Below the pieces are notes generated by a model, which was not told the DNA's origin, did not search any database, and saw only the letters and a program-made list of their open reading frames with translations. This document shows positions 42,927-51,898 of a stretch of DNA of 64,000 nt, in pieces. Within the stretch, counting starts at the first letter, position 1. The number at the start of each line of letters is the position of its first letter. The position numbers and the translations under genes are program-made. Origin of the DNA: Micromonospora okii (GTDB lineage: Bacteria; Actinomycetota; Actinomycetes; Mycobacteriales; Micromonosporaceae). The stretch lies in NCBI RefSeq assembly GCF_020884795.1, contig NZ_BBZF01000019.1, forward strand, positions 260,976 to 324,975. Reading direction: 5' to 3'.

Positions 42927-43501
42927 GCTCAGACGCTCACCGGTTTTCCGCAGTAACGCTGGGCACCATCGGGGACTTTCCGTGGTACTGCTCGCCACCG
43001 CTCTCGCCTGCTCAGTCCGCTGACAAACTGGGGCGCGGGTAGAAACTCCTCTTCGACAACCTACGCAAGCTCAATCCGGCGACTCGAGGGCCTTTAGATC
43101 CCCCAGCACGGCGTGCGCCGCAACAACGTCGTCTATCGCGACCGTTACGCCGGTTCCCGGATCGTGTTCAACCTCCGGAACGGCTCAGCCTTCGGCACCC
43201 GTGCCGGGGCGGTACGAGCTGGAGCACAGCCGGGCGCGAATTATGCGTCTCGCTCTTCGCCACCATGGTCGACGCCCTGCTGTCGGGCAACCCGGAGCTG
43301 CGCCAACAGGCGTACGACTGGGCGGAGAAGAACGCAAAGACCGACAAGGTGACCACGATCCGGGCAACCGGCTCACGGTCGACCTGCGGCCGCGCGGCGG
43401 AGCCCGTCCTTCGGGGTTCCGCGTCGAATACGCCACGAGGGCCGCCGGGCTGGGGGAAAATCCGCAGGACGCCAGCACCGCACTCGTCGAAGGGCACCAC
43501 G
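42927..43501 (+). other. 575-bp gap with decayed coding remnants
   Basis: No intact gene is supported. Short protein-like pieces occur in shifting frames: LLFDNLRKLNPATRG near 43047, RRNNVVYRDRYAGSRIVFNLRNG from about 43113, and VSLFATMVDALLSGNPELRQQAYDWAE around 43240-43325. Together they suggest a broken gene of unknown family at the right edge of the accessory region. The last 60 bp form the leader of the aldo/keto reductase gene. Confidence 0.4.
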
Positions 43502-44464
43502 ATGCAGCAGCGCACCCTCGGACGGCAGGGCCTCACGGTCTCCGCGATCGGTTATGGCGCGATGGGCCTGCACCTCGCCTACGGCCCGAGCGACGAGCAG
43601 GAGGGCGTCGCCACCATCCGCCGCGCCTACGAGCTGGGCGTCACCTTCTTCGACACCGCCGAGCTGTACGGCTGGGGCGAGAACGAGAAGGTCGTCGGCC
43701 GGGCCGTCAGGGACTTCCGGGACGACGTCGTCATCGCCACCAAGTTCGGCTTCACCCGTGACTACGGCCTCGACAGCCGGCCCGAGCACATCCGCGAGGT
43801 GCTCGACAACAGCCTGCGCTTCCTCGGCGTCGATTACATCGACGTGTTCTACCAGCACCGCGTCGACCCGGCCGCGCCGATCGAGGACGTCGCCGGCGCC
43901 GTCAAGGAGCTCATCGACGCCGGCAAGGTGAAGTACTTCGGGCTCAGCGAAGCCGGCTCCGAGACCCTCCGCCGGGCCCACGCCGTGCAGCCGGTCTCCG
44001 TCCTGCAGACCGAGTACTCCCTGTTCGAACGCGACGCCGAGGAGCTCTTCCCGACCCTGGAGGAACTCGGCATCGGCTTCGTCGCGTACTCGCCGCTGGG
44101 CCGCGGCTTCCTCACCGGCACGGTGAAGCCCGCCGCCGAGTACGACGAGACCGACATGCGGCGCACCGACGCACGCTGGCAGCCCGGCAACTACGAGAAG
44201 AACCTCGACGCTGTACGCCGGCTCGGCCACCTGGCCGCCACGAAGGGCGCGACGGTCTCCCAACTCGCCCTGGCCTGGCTGCTCGCCAAGGAGGAGTACA
44301 TCGTGCCGATCCCGGGCACCCGCAGCGTGGAGCGGGTCGAGGAGAACGTCGCCGCCGCCGACCTCACGCTCACCGACGCCGACCTCTTCACCATCGGCAC
44401 CATCCTGCCCGGCGGCGGGTACGGCGAGCGCTACGGCGCGGGTTCCCTACCCAACTGGATCTGA
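43502..44464 (+). CDS. Aldo/keto reductase, 320 aa
   Basis: NADPH-dependent reductase of the AKR13-like group. Catalytic residues are visible: D and Y in FFDTAELYGWGEN, K in IATKFGF and H in VFYQHRVD. The cofactor block IPGTRSVERVEENV is present. The close match to typical oxidoreductases of this type (YSPLGRGFLTG) supports a role in carbonyl detoxification. ATG 43502 is chosen because the protein then starts at QQRTLGRQGLTVSAIG, the usual N-terminus. Confidence 0.92.
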   Translation: MQQRTLGRQGLTVSAIGYGAMGLHLAYGPSDEQEGVATIRRAYELGVTFFDTAELYGWGENEKVVGRAVRDFRDDVVIATKFGFTRDYGLDSRPEHIREVLDNSLRFLGVDYIDVFYQHRVDPAAPIEDVAGAVKELIDAGKVKYFGLSEAGSETLRRAHAVQPVSVLQTEYSLFERDAEELFPTLEELGIGFVAYSPLGRGFLTGTVKPAAEYDETDMRRTDARWQPGNYEKNLDAVRRLGHLAATKGATVSQLALAWLLAKEEYIVPIPGTRSVERVEENVAAADLTLTDADLFTIGTILPGGGYGERYGAGSLPNWI

Positions 44465-44602
44465 GTGGCGTTCACGCCGAGCACGCTCAACGTGCGGCTC
44501 CTGCCCGACGGGCGGCCCACCGCGGTCTCGGCCGACTGGTTCTGGCGCGAGGTGCTCCCGGCCTGGCCCCGTGCGCGGCGGGCTGTCAGCATGGTGCGGT
44601 GA
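44465..44602 (+). pseudogene. Fragment related to the 48535 gene
   Basis: The frame starting with GTG at 44465, directly after the reductase stop, contains FTPSTLNVRLLPDGR. This matches FTLSTLNVRLLPDGR of the 97-aa protein at 48535. The DNA copy (44471-44516 against 48631-48676) differs at one visible base. After this block similarity ends. It is a truncated duplicate or recombination footprint. Confidence 0.5.
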
Positions 44603-45099
44603 GCGACCGCAGCGAGGAAGATGCCGCCGCAGCCGAGGCCCGCTGCCACACCTGCGGCGCACGGACCGACGAGGAATTCTGCCCGGCCTGCGGGAATTAC
44701 ATCTGGCCGCGCCAGGAGTCAGGCAACCTGGTGGGCTCGTCCGCTGCCGCCACGTGGTACTCCGTAGCAGTCTGGATCTTCGGCGCGGTCGGTTCCGGCG
44801 TGCTCGGCAATGCCGCGTACGCGGGACTTCAGCAGTTGATGGGAAACAGGCGTCGAGGAGATTCGCGCGAGCAGGCGGATGCAATCCTGCTGGCGACTCT
44901 CGCGGTAATCCTGGAGTGCAAGCGGTCGAACGAGCGACCGCCCGAGCAGGACCGCATCAAGGTCGAGCGCGTCTCGCAACAGGTTCGCGGCGTGTGGATC
45001 GTCGAGATGACCGATGGCGAACGCAAGTTCCTGGCCACCGTGCCTCCGGGGGACCTGGAAGACCTCCGCGTCACGCTGTCACGACCCCTGGCCTCCTGA
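44599..45099 (+). CDS. Zinc-ribbon membrane-associated hypothetical protein, 166 aa
   Basis: An N-terminal zinc ribbon (CHTCGARTDEEFCPACG, residues 16-32) is followed by one hydrophobic segment (about 50-78) and a soluble C-terminal domain with a charged helix (RGDSREQADAILLATLAVILE) and a beta-rich end (VRGVWIVEMTDGERKFLATV). The GTG start at 44599 follows poor RBS bases. No family is recognised. Its gene is followed by an unrelated CPBP protease gene. Confidence 0.6.
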   Translation: MSDRSEEDAAAAEARCHTCGARTDEEFCPACGNYIWPRQESGNLVGSSAAATWYSVAVWIFGAVGSGVLGNAAYAGLQQLMGNRRRGDSREQADAILLATLAVILECKRSNERPPEQDRIKVERVSQQVRGVWIVEMTDGERKFLATVPPGDLEDLRVTLSRPLAS

Positions 45100-45236
45100 G
45101 CGCCTCGGGGCCGCCTGTCCCCCGTGCGAGCTACCCGCAGGTGTCCACCGCGTGGTGACGATTCCCGGCCCGCCGATCCATAGCGTTGCAGAGGACCGCG
45201 GCGCTTCGGCCGCGACCTTTCGAAGGAATCGTCATC

Positions 45237-46073
45237 GTGCGCTTGTTGAAGCAGTTGCTGGCCGTCGTGGCCGTCTCCCTCGTCGGCAGTCAGGCCGTCG
45301 CGGCGGTGCAGGGCAACCCCTGGCTCAGCCTGGTCCTCGGGATGGCGACCGCCGTGGCCGCCGTCGCCGTCTACGGCTGGGTGGTGCGGCGCACCGAACG
45401 CCGCGAGGTCACGGAGGTGGCCCGGGCCGGGGCCGCCGGCCGGATCGCCCGGGGGGCGCTGATCGGGTACGGCATGTTCGCGGCCGTCATCGTCACCATC
45501 GCCGTCCTGGGCGGCTACCACCTCGATGGCCTCGGCTCGGTGACCGGCGCGGTGGGGCTGTTCGGTTTCATGGCCGCCGCCGCCGCGACCGAGGAGCTGA
45601 TCTTCCGGGGGGTGCTGTTCCGCGTGATCGAGGAGCGCGTGGGCACCTTCATCGCGCTGCTGCTGACCGGCGTGGTGTTCGGCCTGCTGCACCTGGTCAA
45701 CCCGGACGCCACCCTGTGGGGCGCGACGGCCATCGCGATCGAGGCCGGTTTCATGCTCGCCGCCTGCTACGCCGCCTTCCGCAACCTGTGGGTGCCGATC
45801 GGGCTGCACTTCGGCTGGAACTTCGCCGCCGGTGGCATCTTCAGCGTCGCGGTCTCCGGCAACGGCGAGTCGACGGGGCTGCTGGACGCCACGACGTCGG
45901 GCCCGGCCCTGCTCAGCGGCGGCGACTTCGGGCCGGAGGGCAGCCTCTTCGCGGTGGCGGCCGGGGTGGCGCTGACCGTGGTGTTCCTGTGGCTGGCGCA
46001 CCGGCGCGGTAACCTCGTCCCGCGTCGCCGCCGGGTGGCGGAGGTGCCGGCGGCGACCGCTACGGTCTCCTGA
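45237..46073 (+). CDS. CPBP-family intramembrane metalloprotease, 278 aa
   Basis: Abi/CAAX-type membrane protease. About seven hydrophobic helices carry the three motifs: TEELIFRGVLFR (EExxxR), FGLLHL with a His, and HFGWNFAAGG with HxxxN. GTG 45237 has GAAGGAA upstream. Its stop overlaps the start of the histidine kinase gene, so it belongs to the same operon as the two-component system and may be part of its signalling route. Confidence 0.9.
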   Translation: MRLLKQLLAVVAVSLVGSQAVAAVQGNPWLSLVLGMATAVAAVAVYGWVVRRTERREVTEVARAGAAGRIARGALIGYGMFAAVIVTIAVLGGYHLDGLGSVTGAVGLFGFMAAAAATEELIFRGVLFRVIEERVGTFIALLLTGVVFGLLHLVNPDATLWGATAIAIEAGFMLAACYAAFRNLWVPIGLHFGWNFAAGGIFSVAVSGNGESTGLLDATTSGPALLSGGDFGPEGSLFAVAAGVALTVVFLWLAHRRGNLVPRRRRVAEVPAATATVS

Positions 46074-47227
46074 TGGTCGATCTCCGGAGGCTCCCGGACG
46101 CGTGGCGGCGGTGGGACGTCACGGTCCGGGACCTCCCGTTGGCGCTGCTGCTCGTCCTCGCCTCGGTGCTGCCGGCGCTACAGAACCAGGGCACGCAGCT
46201 CGGTGACCTGCCGGGGCGGCCCTCCGACGCGTTGACCGTCGTGGCGGTCTCCCTGGAGTGCCTGCCGCTCGCCGTCCGTCGCCGCCGGCCGGCGCTCTGC
46301 CTCGCCCTGGTGTCGCTCGGCTTCGCGCTCGACCAGCTCCGCGCCTACCACACGGTCGCGGGTGCCGCGCTGGCCATCGCGCTGGTGAGCGCGGGGGCCC
46401 ACCTGGCACGCCGGCGGCGTACCACCCTGGTCGTGGGTTCCGCCGCGTACGTGGCGCTGGCCGTCGCCCTGGACCGGCAGGGTTCGCCCGAGGGCGTGAC
46501 CGGGTTCGTCACGTTCTACCTGGCGCTGGCCCTCGCCTGGGGTATCGGGGCCTGGCTGCGGCAGTCCCGGGCCGCCGAGGCCGAGCGCCGCCACCACGTC
46601 GCCCTGGCCGCCCGCGCCGCCGAGCGCACCCGCATCGCCCGCGAGCTGCACGACGTGGTAACCCACCACGTGACGGCGATGGTCGTGCAGGCCGAGGCGG
46701 CGCGCTACCTGACCGCCGCCCCCGACCGCCTCGACACGACGCTGGGCACCATCACGGACACCGGCCGGCGGGCGATCACCGACCTGCGGCACCTGCTCGA
46801 CCTGCTCAATCCCGACCACGGTACCGACCCGCGCACGCCGCCCGTCGGCGAGCTGGACGCCCTGGTGGAGCAGACCCGGCGGGCCGGGCAGCCGGTGGAG
46901 TTCACGCAGGAGGGCAGCCCGGCGGAGACGACCGGCGGCGCGGAGGTCGTGGCCTACCGGGTCGTGCAGGAGGCGCTGACCAACGCCCTCAAGCACGCCC
47001 ACGGCAGCCGCACCGCCGTACACGTGCGGCACGACGAAAGGGAGATCACTGTGGAGGTCGGCACCGACGGCTCGGGCGCTTCCGCCGGGGCCCCCGGGGG
47101 GAGCGGGCGCGGCCTGGCGGGGCTGCGCGAGCGCGTCGCCGTGCTCGGCGGCGAGTTCAGCGCGGGGGCGCGGGCGGGCGGCGGCTTCGTCGTACGGGCC
47201 CGCATCCCCACCGGGAGCGCGTCGTGA
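46073..47227 (+). CDS. NarL-type sensor histidine kinase, 384 aa
   Basis: The N-terminal half has about five membrane helices with short loops and no large extracellular sensor. The HisKA_3 dimerisation motif is RIARELHDVVTHHVTAMVVQ with the phospho-accepting His, and the ATPase lid is SGRGLAGLRERVAVLGG. The N box is AYRVVQEALTNALKHA. It is the cognate kinase of the response regulator that overlaps its stop. The signal is unknown, probably membrane or envelope stress. Confidence 0.92.
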   Translation: MVDLRRLPDAWRRWDVTVRDLPLALLLVLASVLPALQNQGTQLGDLPGRPSDALTVVAVSLECLPLAVRRRRPALCLALVSLGFALDQLRAYHTVAGAALAIALVSAGAHLARRRRTTLVVGSAAYVALAVALDRQGSPEGVTGFVTFYLALALAWGIGAWLRQSRAAEAERRHHVALAARAAERTRIARELHDVVTHHVTAMVVQAEAARYLTAAPDRLDTTLGTITDTGRRAITDLRHLLDLLNPDHGTDPRTPPVGELDALVEQTRRAGQPVEFTQEGSPAETTGGAEVVAYRVVQEALTNALKHAHGSRTAVHVRHDEREITVEVGTDGSGASAGAPGGSGRGLAGLRERVAVLGGEFSAGARAGGGFVVRARIPTGSAS

Positions 47228-47883
47228 CCGCGCCGGTGCGGGTGCTGGTCTGCGACGACCAGGCGCTGATCCGCACCGGCTTCGCCACGATCATCGACGC
47301 CCAGCCGGACCTCGAGATCGTGGGCGAGTGCGGGGACGGCCGCGCCGCCGTCGACCTCGCCGGCCGGCTGCGCCCGGACGTGGTCGTGATGGACGTACGG
47401 ATGCCGGTGCTCGACGGCATCCAGGCCACCCGCCTGCTGGCCGGCGTCGGGGTGGCCCACCCGGTCAGGGTGCTCGTGGTGACGACGTTCAACCTCGACG
47501 AGTACGTCTACGAGGCGCTGCGCGCGGGGGCGAGCGGGTTCCTGCTCAAGGACGCCCCACCGGCGCAACTGCTGCACGGCATCCGCACCGTCGCCTCGGG
47601 TGCCGCGCTGCTGGCCCCCGAGGTGACCCGGCAGCTCGTCGGCCGGTACGCGGCGCGCATCCGCCCCGCCGAGGGCACGCCTCTCGACGCCGGCCTGACC
47701 CCGCGCGAGCTGGAGGTGCTGCGCCTGATCGCCGACGGCCTCTCCAACGGCGAGATCGCGGCCCGGCTGGTGATCAGCCAGGAGACCGTCAAGACGTACG
47801 TGTCGCGCATCCTGACCAAGCTCGGCCTGCGCGACCGGGTGCAGGCGGTGGTGTACGCGTACCGGGCGGGCCTGGTGACCTGA
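47224..47883 (+). CDS. LuxR/NarL-type response regulator, 219 aa
   Basis: The receiver domain has CDDQALIRTG, the phosphorylated Asp in VVVMDVRMPVLDG, Thr in VVTTFNLDEYVYEAL and the Lys in FLLKDAPP. The C-terminal LuxR helix-turn-helix is LTPRELEVLRLIADGLSNGEIAARL. GTG 47224 overlaps the kinase stop. It binds DNA after phosphorylation; its target may be its own operon, including the CPBP protease gene. Confidence 0.93.
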   Translation: MTAPVRVLVCDDQALIRTGFATIIDAQPDLEIVGECGDGRAAVDLAGRLRPDVVVMDVRMPVLDGIQATRLLAGVGVAHPVRVLVVTTFNLDEYVYEALRAGASGFLLKDAPPAQLLHGIRTVASGAALLAPEVTRQLVGRYAARIRPAEGTPLDAGLTPRELEVLRLIADGLSNGEIAARLVISQETVKTYVSRILTKLGLRDRVQAVVYAYRAGLVT

Positions 47884-47967
47884 GGGGACGGTCCGCCGCC
47901 CCCACGTGGGCGATGGCGAGCCAAGTGCTTGACCGCTCAACTTTCTCGATGGTAATTTCGACGCGTA

Positions 47968-47985
47968 TTGATTGGTATCAATCAA
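47968..47985. promoter_or_regulatory. AT-rich inverted repeat upstream of a small secreted protein
   Basis: TTGATTG and CAATCAA flank GTAT, a perfect dyad in a very GC-rich setting, 22 bp before the GTG start at 48007. It overlaps the likely leader, where a repressor could block transcription. The binding factor is unknown. Confidence 0.5.
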
Positions 47986-48006
47986 ATTCGCTCGGAAGGA
48001 AGAGCC

Positions 48007-48396
48007 GTGCCGCTGAAAGCCATCGCCGTTGCCGCAACCACGGCGGCCATCCTGGCCGCCGCCTCCCCCGCGTCGGCGACGCCCGCCTCCCCGACGGACG
48101 AAGCCTGGCCGCCCGGGAACTGCCAGCCGGGCACGTTCTGCGTCTGGCCGAACTGGGCTCCGGTGAACACCGGCCCCACGGAGACCCCGTCCCTGGTTAC
48201 CATCACCAACTGGTCCGGGAACGTTCCGGCGAAGACCTACTACAACTACACGTCCCAGAACTTCGACGTCACCTGGAACTACACCTTCCCCGACGGGGAG
48301 GTGAGGGAGAGCACGTCCTGCGTCTCCCGCGGCGGAAACATCTTCTACCTTCCGGTGCGAGTGACGAAGGTGAGCGCGCACCAGGGCGGCTGCTGA
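48007..48396 (+). CDS. Small secreted Cys-rich protein, peptidase-inhibitor-like, 129 aa
   Basis: Signal peptide of about 29 residues ending in ASATP. The mature part has a CQPGTFCVW motif and a C-terminal pair of Cys (TSCVSRGG, HQGGC), an arrangement seen in I36-type inhibitor-like proteins of actinomycetes. The GTG start follows GGAAGGAAG. Inhibition of a secreted protease is a guess based on the fold-like pattern. Confidence 0.65.
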   Translation: MPLKAIAVAATTAAILAAASPASATPASPTDEAWPPGNCQPGTFCVWPNWAPVNTGPTETPSLVTITNWSGNVPAKTYYNYTSQNFDVTWNYTFPDGEVRESTSCVSRGGNIFYLPVRVTKVSAHQGGC

Positions 48397-48534
48397 CACG
48401 TCAGCCGCATACGAAGCAGTCCGATACTCGCCTCGCCGGAAAGAGCAACGGTCGCCCGCCGCCGGTTTCCCCGGCCGACCCCGAAGCCCTCGCGCAGTCG
48501 ACCGCACGTCGCGTCACGGTGGCAGGATGCACGC

Positions 48535-48828
48535 ATGGACAGCGACGCAGCGATCGACGTGAGCGCCCTGGCGATCAACGTCACGATCCCCGAGGAACTG
48601 CGCTGGACCGACGTCCGACGCGGCGAGGAGTTCACGCTGAGCACGCTCAACGTGCGGCTCCTGCCCGACGGGCGGCTCGCGGCGAAAGCGTACGGCCGGC
48701 CGACCGCCGGCGGGCGGGGCACGTACGTCTCGTTCCCCGTGCCCGACCGGCCCGAACTGGCCGCCCTCGTCGACGGGGCCGCCCGGCGCGCCGGCGCGCT
48801 CTGGGCGGCCCACCGCGGCCTCGGCTGA
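48535..48828 (+). CDS. Hypothetical protein, 97 aa
   Basis: A small protein with a beta-rich pattern (TLSTLNVRLLPDGRLAAKAYGR, GTYVSFPVPD) and an Ala-rich C-terminal helix. No membrane or signal segment. A truncated copy of its central region occurs at 44471. It is not assigned to a family. ATG 48535 follows GGTGGCAGG. Confidence 0.6.
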   Translation: MDSDAAIDVSALAINVTIPEELRWTDVRRGEEFTLSTLNVRLLPDGRLAAKAYGRPTAGGRGTYVSFPVPDRPELAALVDGAARRAGALWAAHRGLG

Positions 48829-49094
48829 GCGGTTCCAGGCGCGACTGACGGCCCCTTGTCGGGCTCGCCCCGTGTCACCACCAGCGCCGGGGCCCTCGGA
48901 TTCCCCGGCCTGGGAGGACGCCCTGATCGCGGTCGGCGAGGCGCCGCCCCGCGCGCCACTGTCCGGAGTGGACGATACGTGCGTGTCATCCCGGTCGGAG
49001 CCGTAATCCCCGCAGGGGAAACTTCTGTTAACAGTCGGCCATTGCAATTCCCCATCCCCGCTCGGATACTTGCTTAAACCATTGATGTCGACGA

Positions 49095-49718
49095 ATGGAT
49101 GAACGCGTGATTCATCATCGCCGTGACCGTCGGGCCCTGGTGGCAGGATCCGCAGCCGCCTTCCTCGCACTGAGCCTGCTGCTGTGGCCGCCGCCCGCCG
49201 GGGCGACGACTCAGCCGGAACGCGCCACCTCGGGCCTGTCGCCGGTCGCCGCAGCGACGGCGCCGTCGCAGTCCGCCGCACCGAGCAGCAGCCCGTCGAG
49301 CTATCCGAGCGGAGGCCCGGCCGACGGCGCCGAGTTCCAGTTGGCGAACGGGAAGTCCAATCTGTGCCTCACGATCTACAACGCCCAGAACTACGACGGC
49401 GCCCCCGTCGTCAACTGGACGTGTGACGCCAAAGGCAAGGAACAGTACTGGCACTGGAACAACGGGAATCTGGTGAACTCCCTCAACCAGAAGTGCCTCG
49501 ACGTCTTCCAAGCCCAGACCCAGCCCGGAGCCAGCGTCTACGTCTGGGACTGCGCGGGCCAACCGAATCAGCAGTGGACGTACGACAGCCAGCAGCGACT
49601 GGTGGGCGTGCAGAGCGGTAACTGCCTCAGCGTCGTCAGCAACAACCCGAATCAGGGAGCGCTCGTCGTCATCGACAAGTGCGACGACAGAACCGGGGAG
49701 ATCTGGATTCAACAGTGA
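49095..49718 (+). CDS. Secreted ricin-type lectin domain protein, 207 aa
   Basis: A signal peptide (HHRRDRRALVAGSAAAFLALSLLL) ends near GAT at about residue 38, followed by a Ser/Pro/Ala linker. The beta-trefoil follows: NLCLTIYNAQNYDGAPVVNWTCD, KCLDVFQAQTQPGASVYVWDC and NCLSVVSNNPNQGALVVIDKC are three repeats with a Cys pair and the QxW-like motifs EQYWHW and NQQWTY. It binds carbohydrates outside the cell; no catalytic domain is attached. Confidence 0.85.
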   Translation: MDERVIHHRRDRRALVAGSAAAFLALSLLLWPPPAGATTQPERATSGLSPVAAATAPSQSAAPSSSPSSYPSGGPADGAEFQLANGKSNLCLTIYNAQNYDGAPVVNWTCDAKGKEQYWHWNNGNLVNSLNQKCLDVFQAQTQPGASVYVWDCAGQPNQQWTYDSQQRLVGVQSGNCLSVVSNNPNQGALVVIDKCDDRTGEIWIQQ

Positions 49719-49961
49719 TCCCGGATCCACACTGAGCCGTACCCCCGGCGGGAGCGCGCCCGGTAGGTGCCGGGCCGGGCCCGCTCCCGCCGCACCACCC
49801 ACGTACGTTCCGCGACGGCAACCCTCCACGGACCGTCCCGGCGGGCCGACACGGCTGCGCCCGCCCGAACCGGTCGCCGACACGCACCGCGACCTCGTCG
49901 AGGACGGCCCGCCACCCCGACCGGCCCTACGCTGTGGCACTCGGTACGGCAAGGAGAACCG

Positions 49962-50894
49962 ATGCCACAGGCAACAACGACCCGGGACAGGCTTGCCCGC
50001 CGCCACCGGCTGCTCGACGGGATCCGATACCGCTTCCGGGTCCAGGGGAAACCCCGAATCGCGGTGGCCCTGGGGGCAGCACTGACCGTGGCGGTCGCGC
50101 TGGGGGCCTGCGGTGGCTTCCTCGCCTGGCAGGGCGCGGCGCCTCTGCCCCGGAATGTCGAGGCGCTCCGGTTGGTCGATCCCGCGCTGCCGCCCGGAGC
50201 GTCGGCGCAGCCGCAACGATGGGATTTCACCTTCGACCAGAACCCGGAGTACCTCGATCCGCGCTGGTTCTACCTGCTCGCGGGGACGGACGAGTATCGG
50301 ACCGGAGAGGTCTTCTTCCAGATCGAGTATTCGAACGAGCAGCCCCGCCAGGAGATGGTCAGGGCCGCCGGCAAGCGCCTGCGGGCGGCTGGTTGGCGTC
50401 TGGACCACAGCGACCTGAGGGGATGCTGCCCGGAGGTGACGGCCACCAAGCGCGAGTGGCTGATCGAGGTCTTCTCGGAGGGTGACCTCGACGCGTCCCG
50501 CCACGGGCTCCACGTCGCGCTCACCCGCACGGCACCCGCTTCCGTGCTTCCGCTGACCACGCTCGGGCTCGTCGTCGGCGGGCTGCTCGGCTGGCTGCTG
50601 GCCGCCGGGGCACTCCGGCGGGCGTACCGGCTGCACCCCACCCGACGAGCAGTCTTCGCATCGCTGTGCGGGGGTGGCCTTCTCGCGGTGCTGCCCGCGA
50701 CCCTGCTCAGCGGCTTGGCGATCCTCGGTACCTACCTCGACCCGGCCGCTCCGACCCCGGGTTGGCTCGGGTACACCGTCTTGGGGTTCCGACCGCTCGC
50801 CTACCTCGGCGGGTCCGCCGTCGCCGTCGGACTGCTCCTGGCGGCGGCCTCGACGCGGGGGCACCGTCGCGCACCGCGTCCGCCGTTCAGTTGA
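49962..50894 (+). CDS. Polytopic membrane hypothetical protein, 310 aa
   Basis: Helix near residues 34-54, then an extracytoplasmic domain (60-190) with FDQNPEYLDPRWFYLLAGTD and a CCPEVTATKREWLIEVF stretch, then four helices at 195-215, 232-255, 265-280 and 285-300. Two adjacent Cys lie in the soluble domain. ATG 49962 follows AAGGAG. No family recognised; a membrane sensor or envelope function is possible. The 243 bp before it contain no clear gene. Confidence 0.65.
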   Translation: MPQATTTRDRLARRHRLLDGIRYRFRVQGKPRIAVALGAALTVAVALGACGGFLAWQGAAPLPRNVEALRLVDPALPPGASAQPQRWDFTFDQNPEYLDPRWFYLLAGTDEYRTGEVFFQIEYSNEQPRQEMVRAAGKRLRAAGWRLDHSDLRGCCPEVTATKREWLIEVFSEGDLDASRHGLHVALTRTAPASVLPLTTLGLVVGGLLGWLLAAGALRRAYRLHPTRRAVFASLCGGGLLAVLPATLLSGLAILGTYLDPAAPTPGWLGYTVLGFRPLAYLGGSAVAVGLLLAAASTRGHRRAPRPPFS

Positions 50895-50957
50895 CCTCGT
50901 ACGACGATCGGCTTCATCCATGTGCGCCGGTCCTCACCGGGCGGCTAGGAAGGACGA

Positions 50958-51677
50958 ATGGCCAACGAGGTGACCGTTCCGCTGCTGCCCTGCGCGTCCA
51001 TCGACGACATGGTCGCGTTCTACGCGGTGCTCGGCTTCCACACCACGCATCGGCAACGCAAGCCCAATCCCTACGTGGCACTGCGGCGCGAGGACCTGCA
51101 CCTGCACTTCTTCGAGCTGCCGGAGTTCGACCCGCAGCAGTCCTACGGCTCGTGCCTGGTGCTGACGCCGGACACGGGCGAGCTGTACCGGGCGTTCGCG
51201 GCGGGCATGCGGGCCGCCTACGGCAAGGTGCTGATCTCGGGCACGCCGCGCATGACCCGGCCCCGGGCGCGGAGGAACTCCGACGGGCTCAGCGGGTTCA
51301 GCGTCATCGACCCGGGAGGCAACTGGATCCGCGTGGTGCAGAGCGCGGCAGTCGGCCCGGCCCCTACGCCCGCGCCGGTCGGACGGCTCGCCAAAGCCCT
51401 CGCCAACGCCGTCGTGCAGGGGGATTCCCGGGGTGACCTCGCGCAGGCGGCCCGGATCCTGGACAGCGCCCTTGCCCGCGCCGAGGCCGGCGACGACCCG
51501 GCCGCGCTGGTGGAGGCCCTCGCCTACCGGGCCGAGGTGGCGGTGGCGCTGCACGACCCGGCGACGGCGGCGGAGATGCTGGCCCGCGTCGACCGCGTCG
51601 CGCTGAGCACGGGCGACGCCGAGCGGGCGTCGGCGGCGCTGCGGAACGCGGCCGACGTCGCGGCGGCCCTGGCGTAG
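50958..51677 (+). CDS. VOC-family (glyoxalase/bleomycin-resistance) protein with C-terminal helices, 239 aa
   Basis: Residues 1-130 form a VOC domain with SIDDMVAFYAVLGFHTTHRQ, VALRREDLHLHFFELPEF and FSVIDPGGNWIRVVQ, resembling bleomycin-binding resistance proteins that lack metal ligands. Residues 140-239 are a helical repeat-like extension (ILDSALARAEAGDDPAALVEALAYRAEVAVAL), possibly a TPR-like pair. The role may be sequestration of a small toxic compound. Confidence 0.8.
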   Translation: MANEVTVPLLPCASIDDMVAFYAVLGFHTTHRQRKPNPYVALRREDLHLHFFELPEFDPQQSYGSCLVLTPDTGELYRAFAAGMRAAYGKVLISGTPRMTRPRARRNSDGLSGFSVIDPGGNWIRVVQSAAVGPAPTPAPVGRLAKALANAVVQGDSRGDLAQAARILDSALARAEAGDDPAALVEALAYRAEVAVALHDPATAAEMLARVDRVALSTGDAERASAALRNAADVAAALA

Positions 51678-51898
51678 ACGCTCCGGCCGGCAGCCACCGC
51701 CGCGTCGTGATCGCGGTCCACACGGCTACCCGTGATCGTCGGTGGCTGCCGGCAGCCCACCCGTTCGGGGAAAGTGTGGCCTCGTCGCGGCGTGGCGGCC
51801 CCTCGTCCGGGGAACGAGCACGATCTTGCGCGCCCGCCCCGATCCTGCGGCCCCTGCGCGGCGCCCCGGCACCGGCCGCCGACAGCGGCACCACTCGT

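Noticed and set aside
36001..43501. Prophage or transposon as origin of the accessory region
   Set aside because: No integrase, transposase, phage structural gene or tRNA attachment site was recognised; only relics and an inverted repeat are visible.
46119..48507. Long minus-strand frames across the two-component genes
   Set aside because: Antisense to the kinase and response regulator, which have all expected catalytic motifs.
48856..49077. 73-codon plus-strand frame before the lectin gene
   Set aside because: Poor start context, Gly/Arg-rich composition and no recognisable pattern; it lies in the lectin promoter region.
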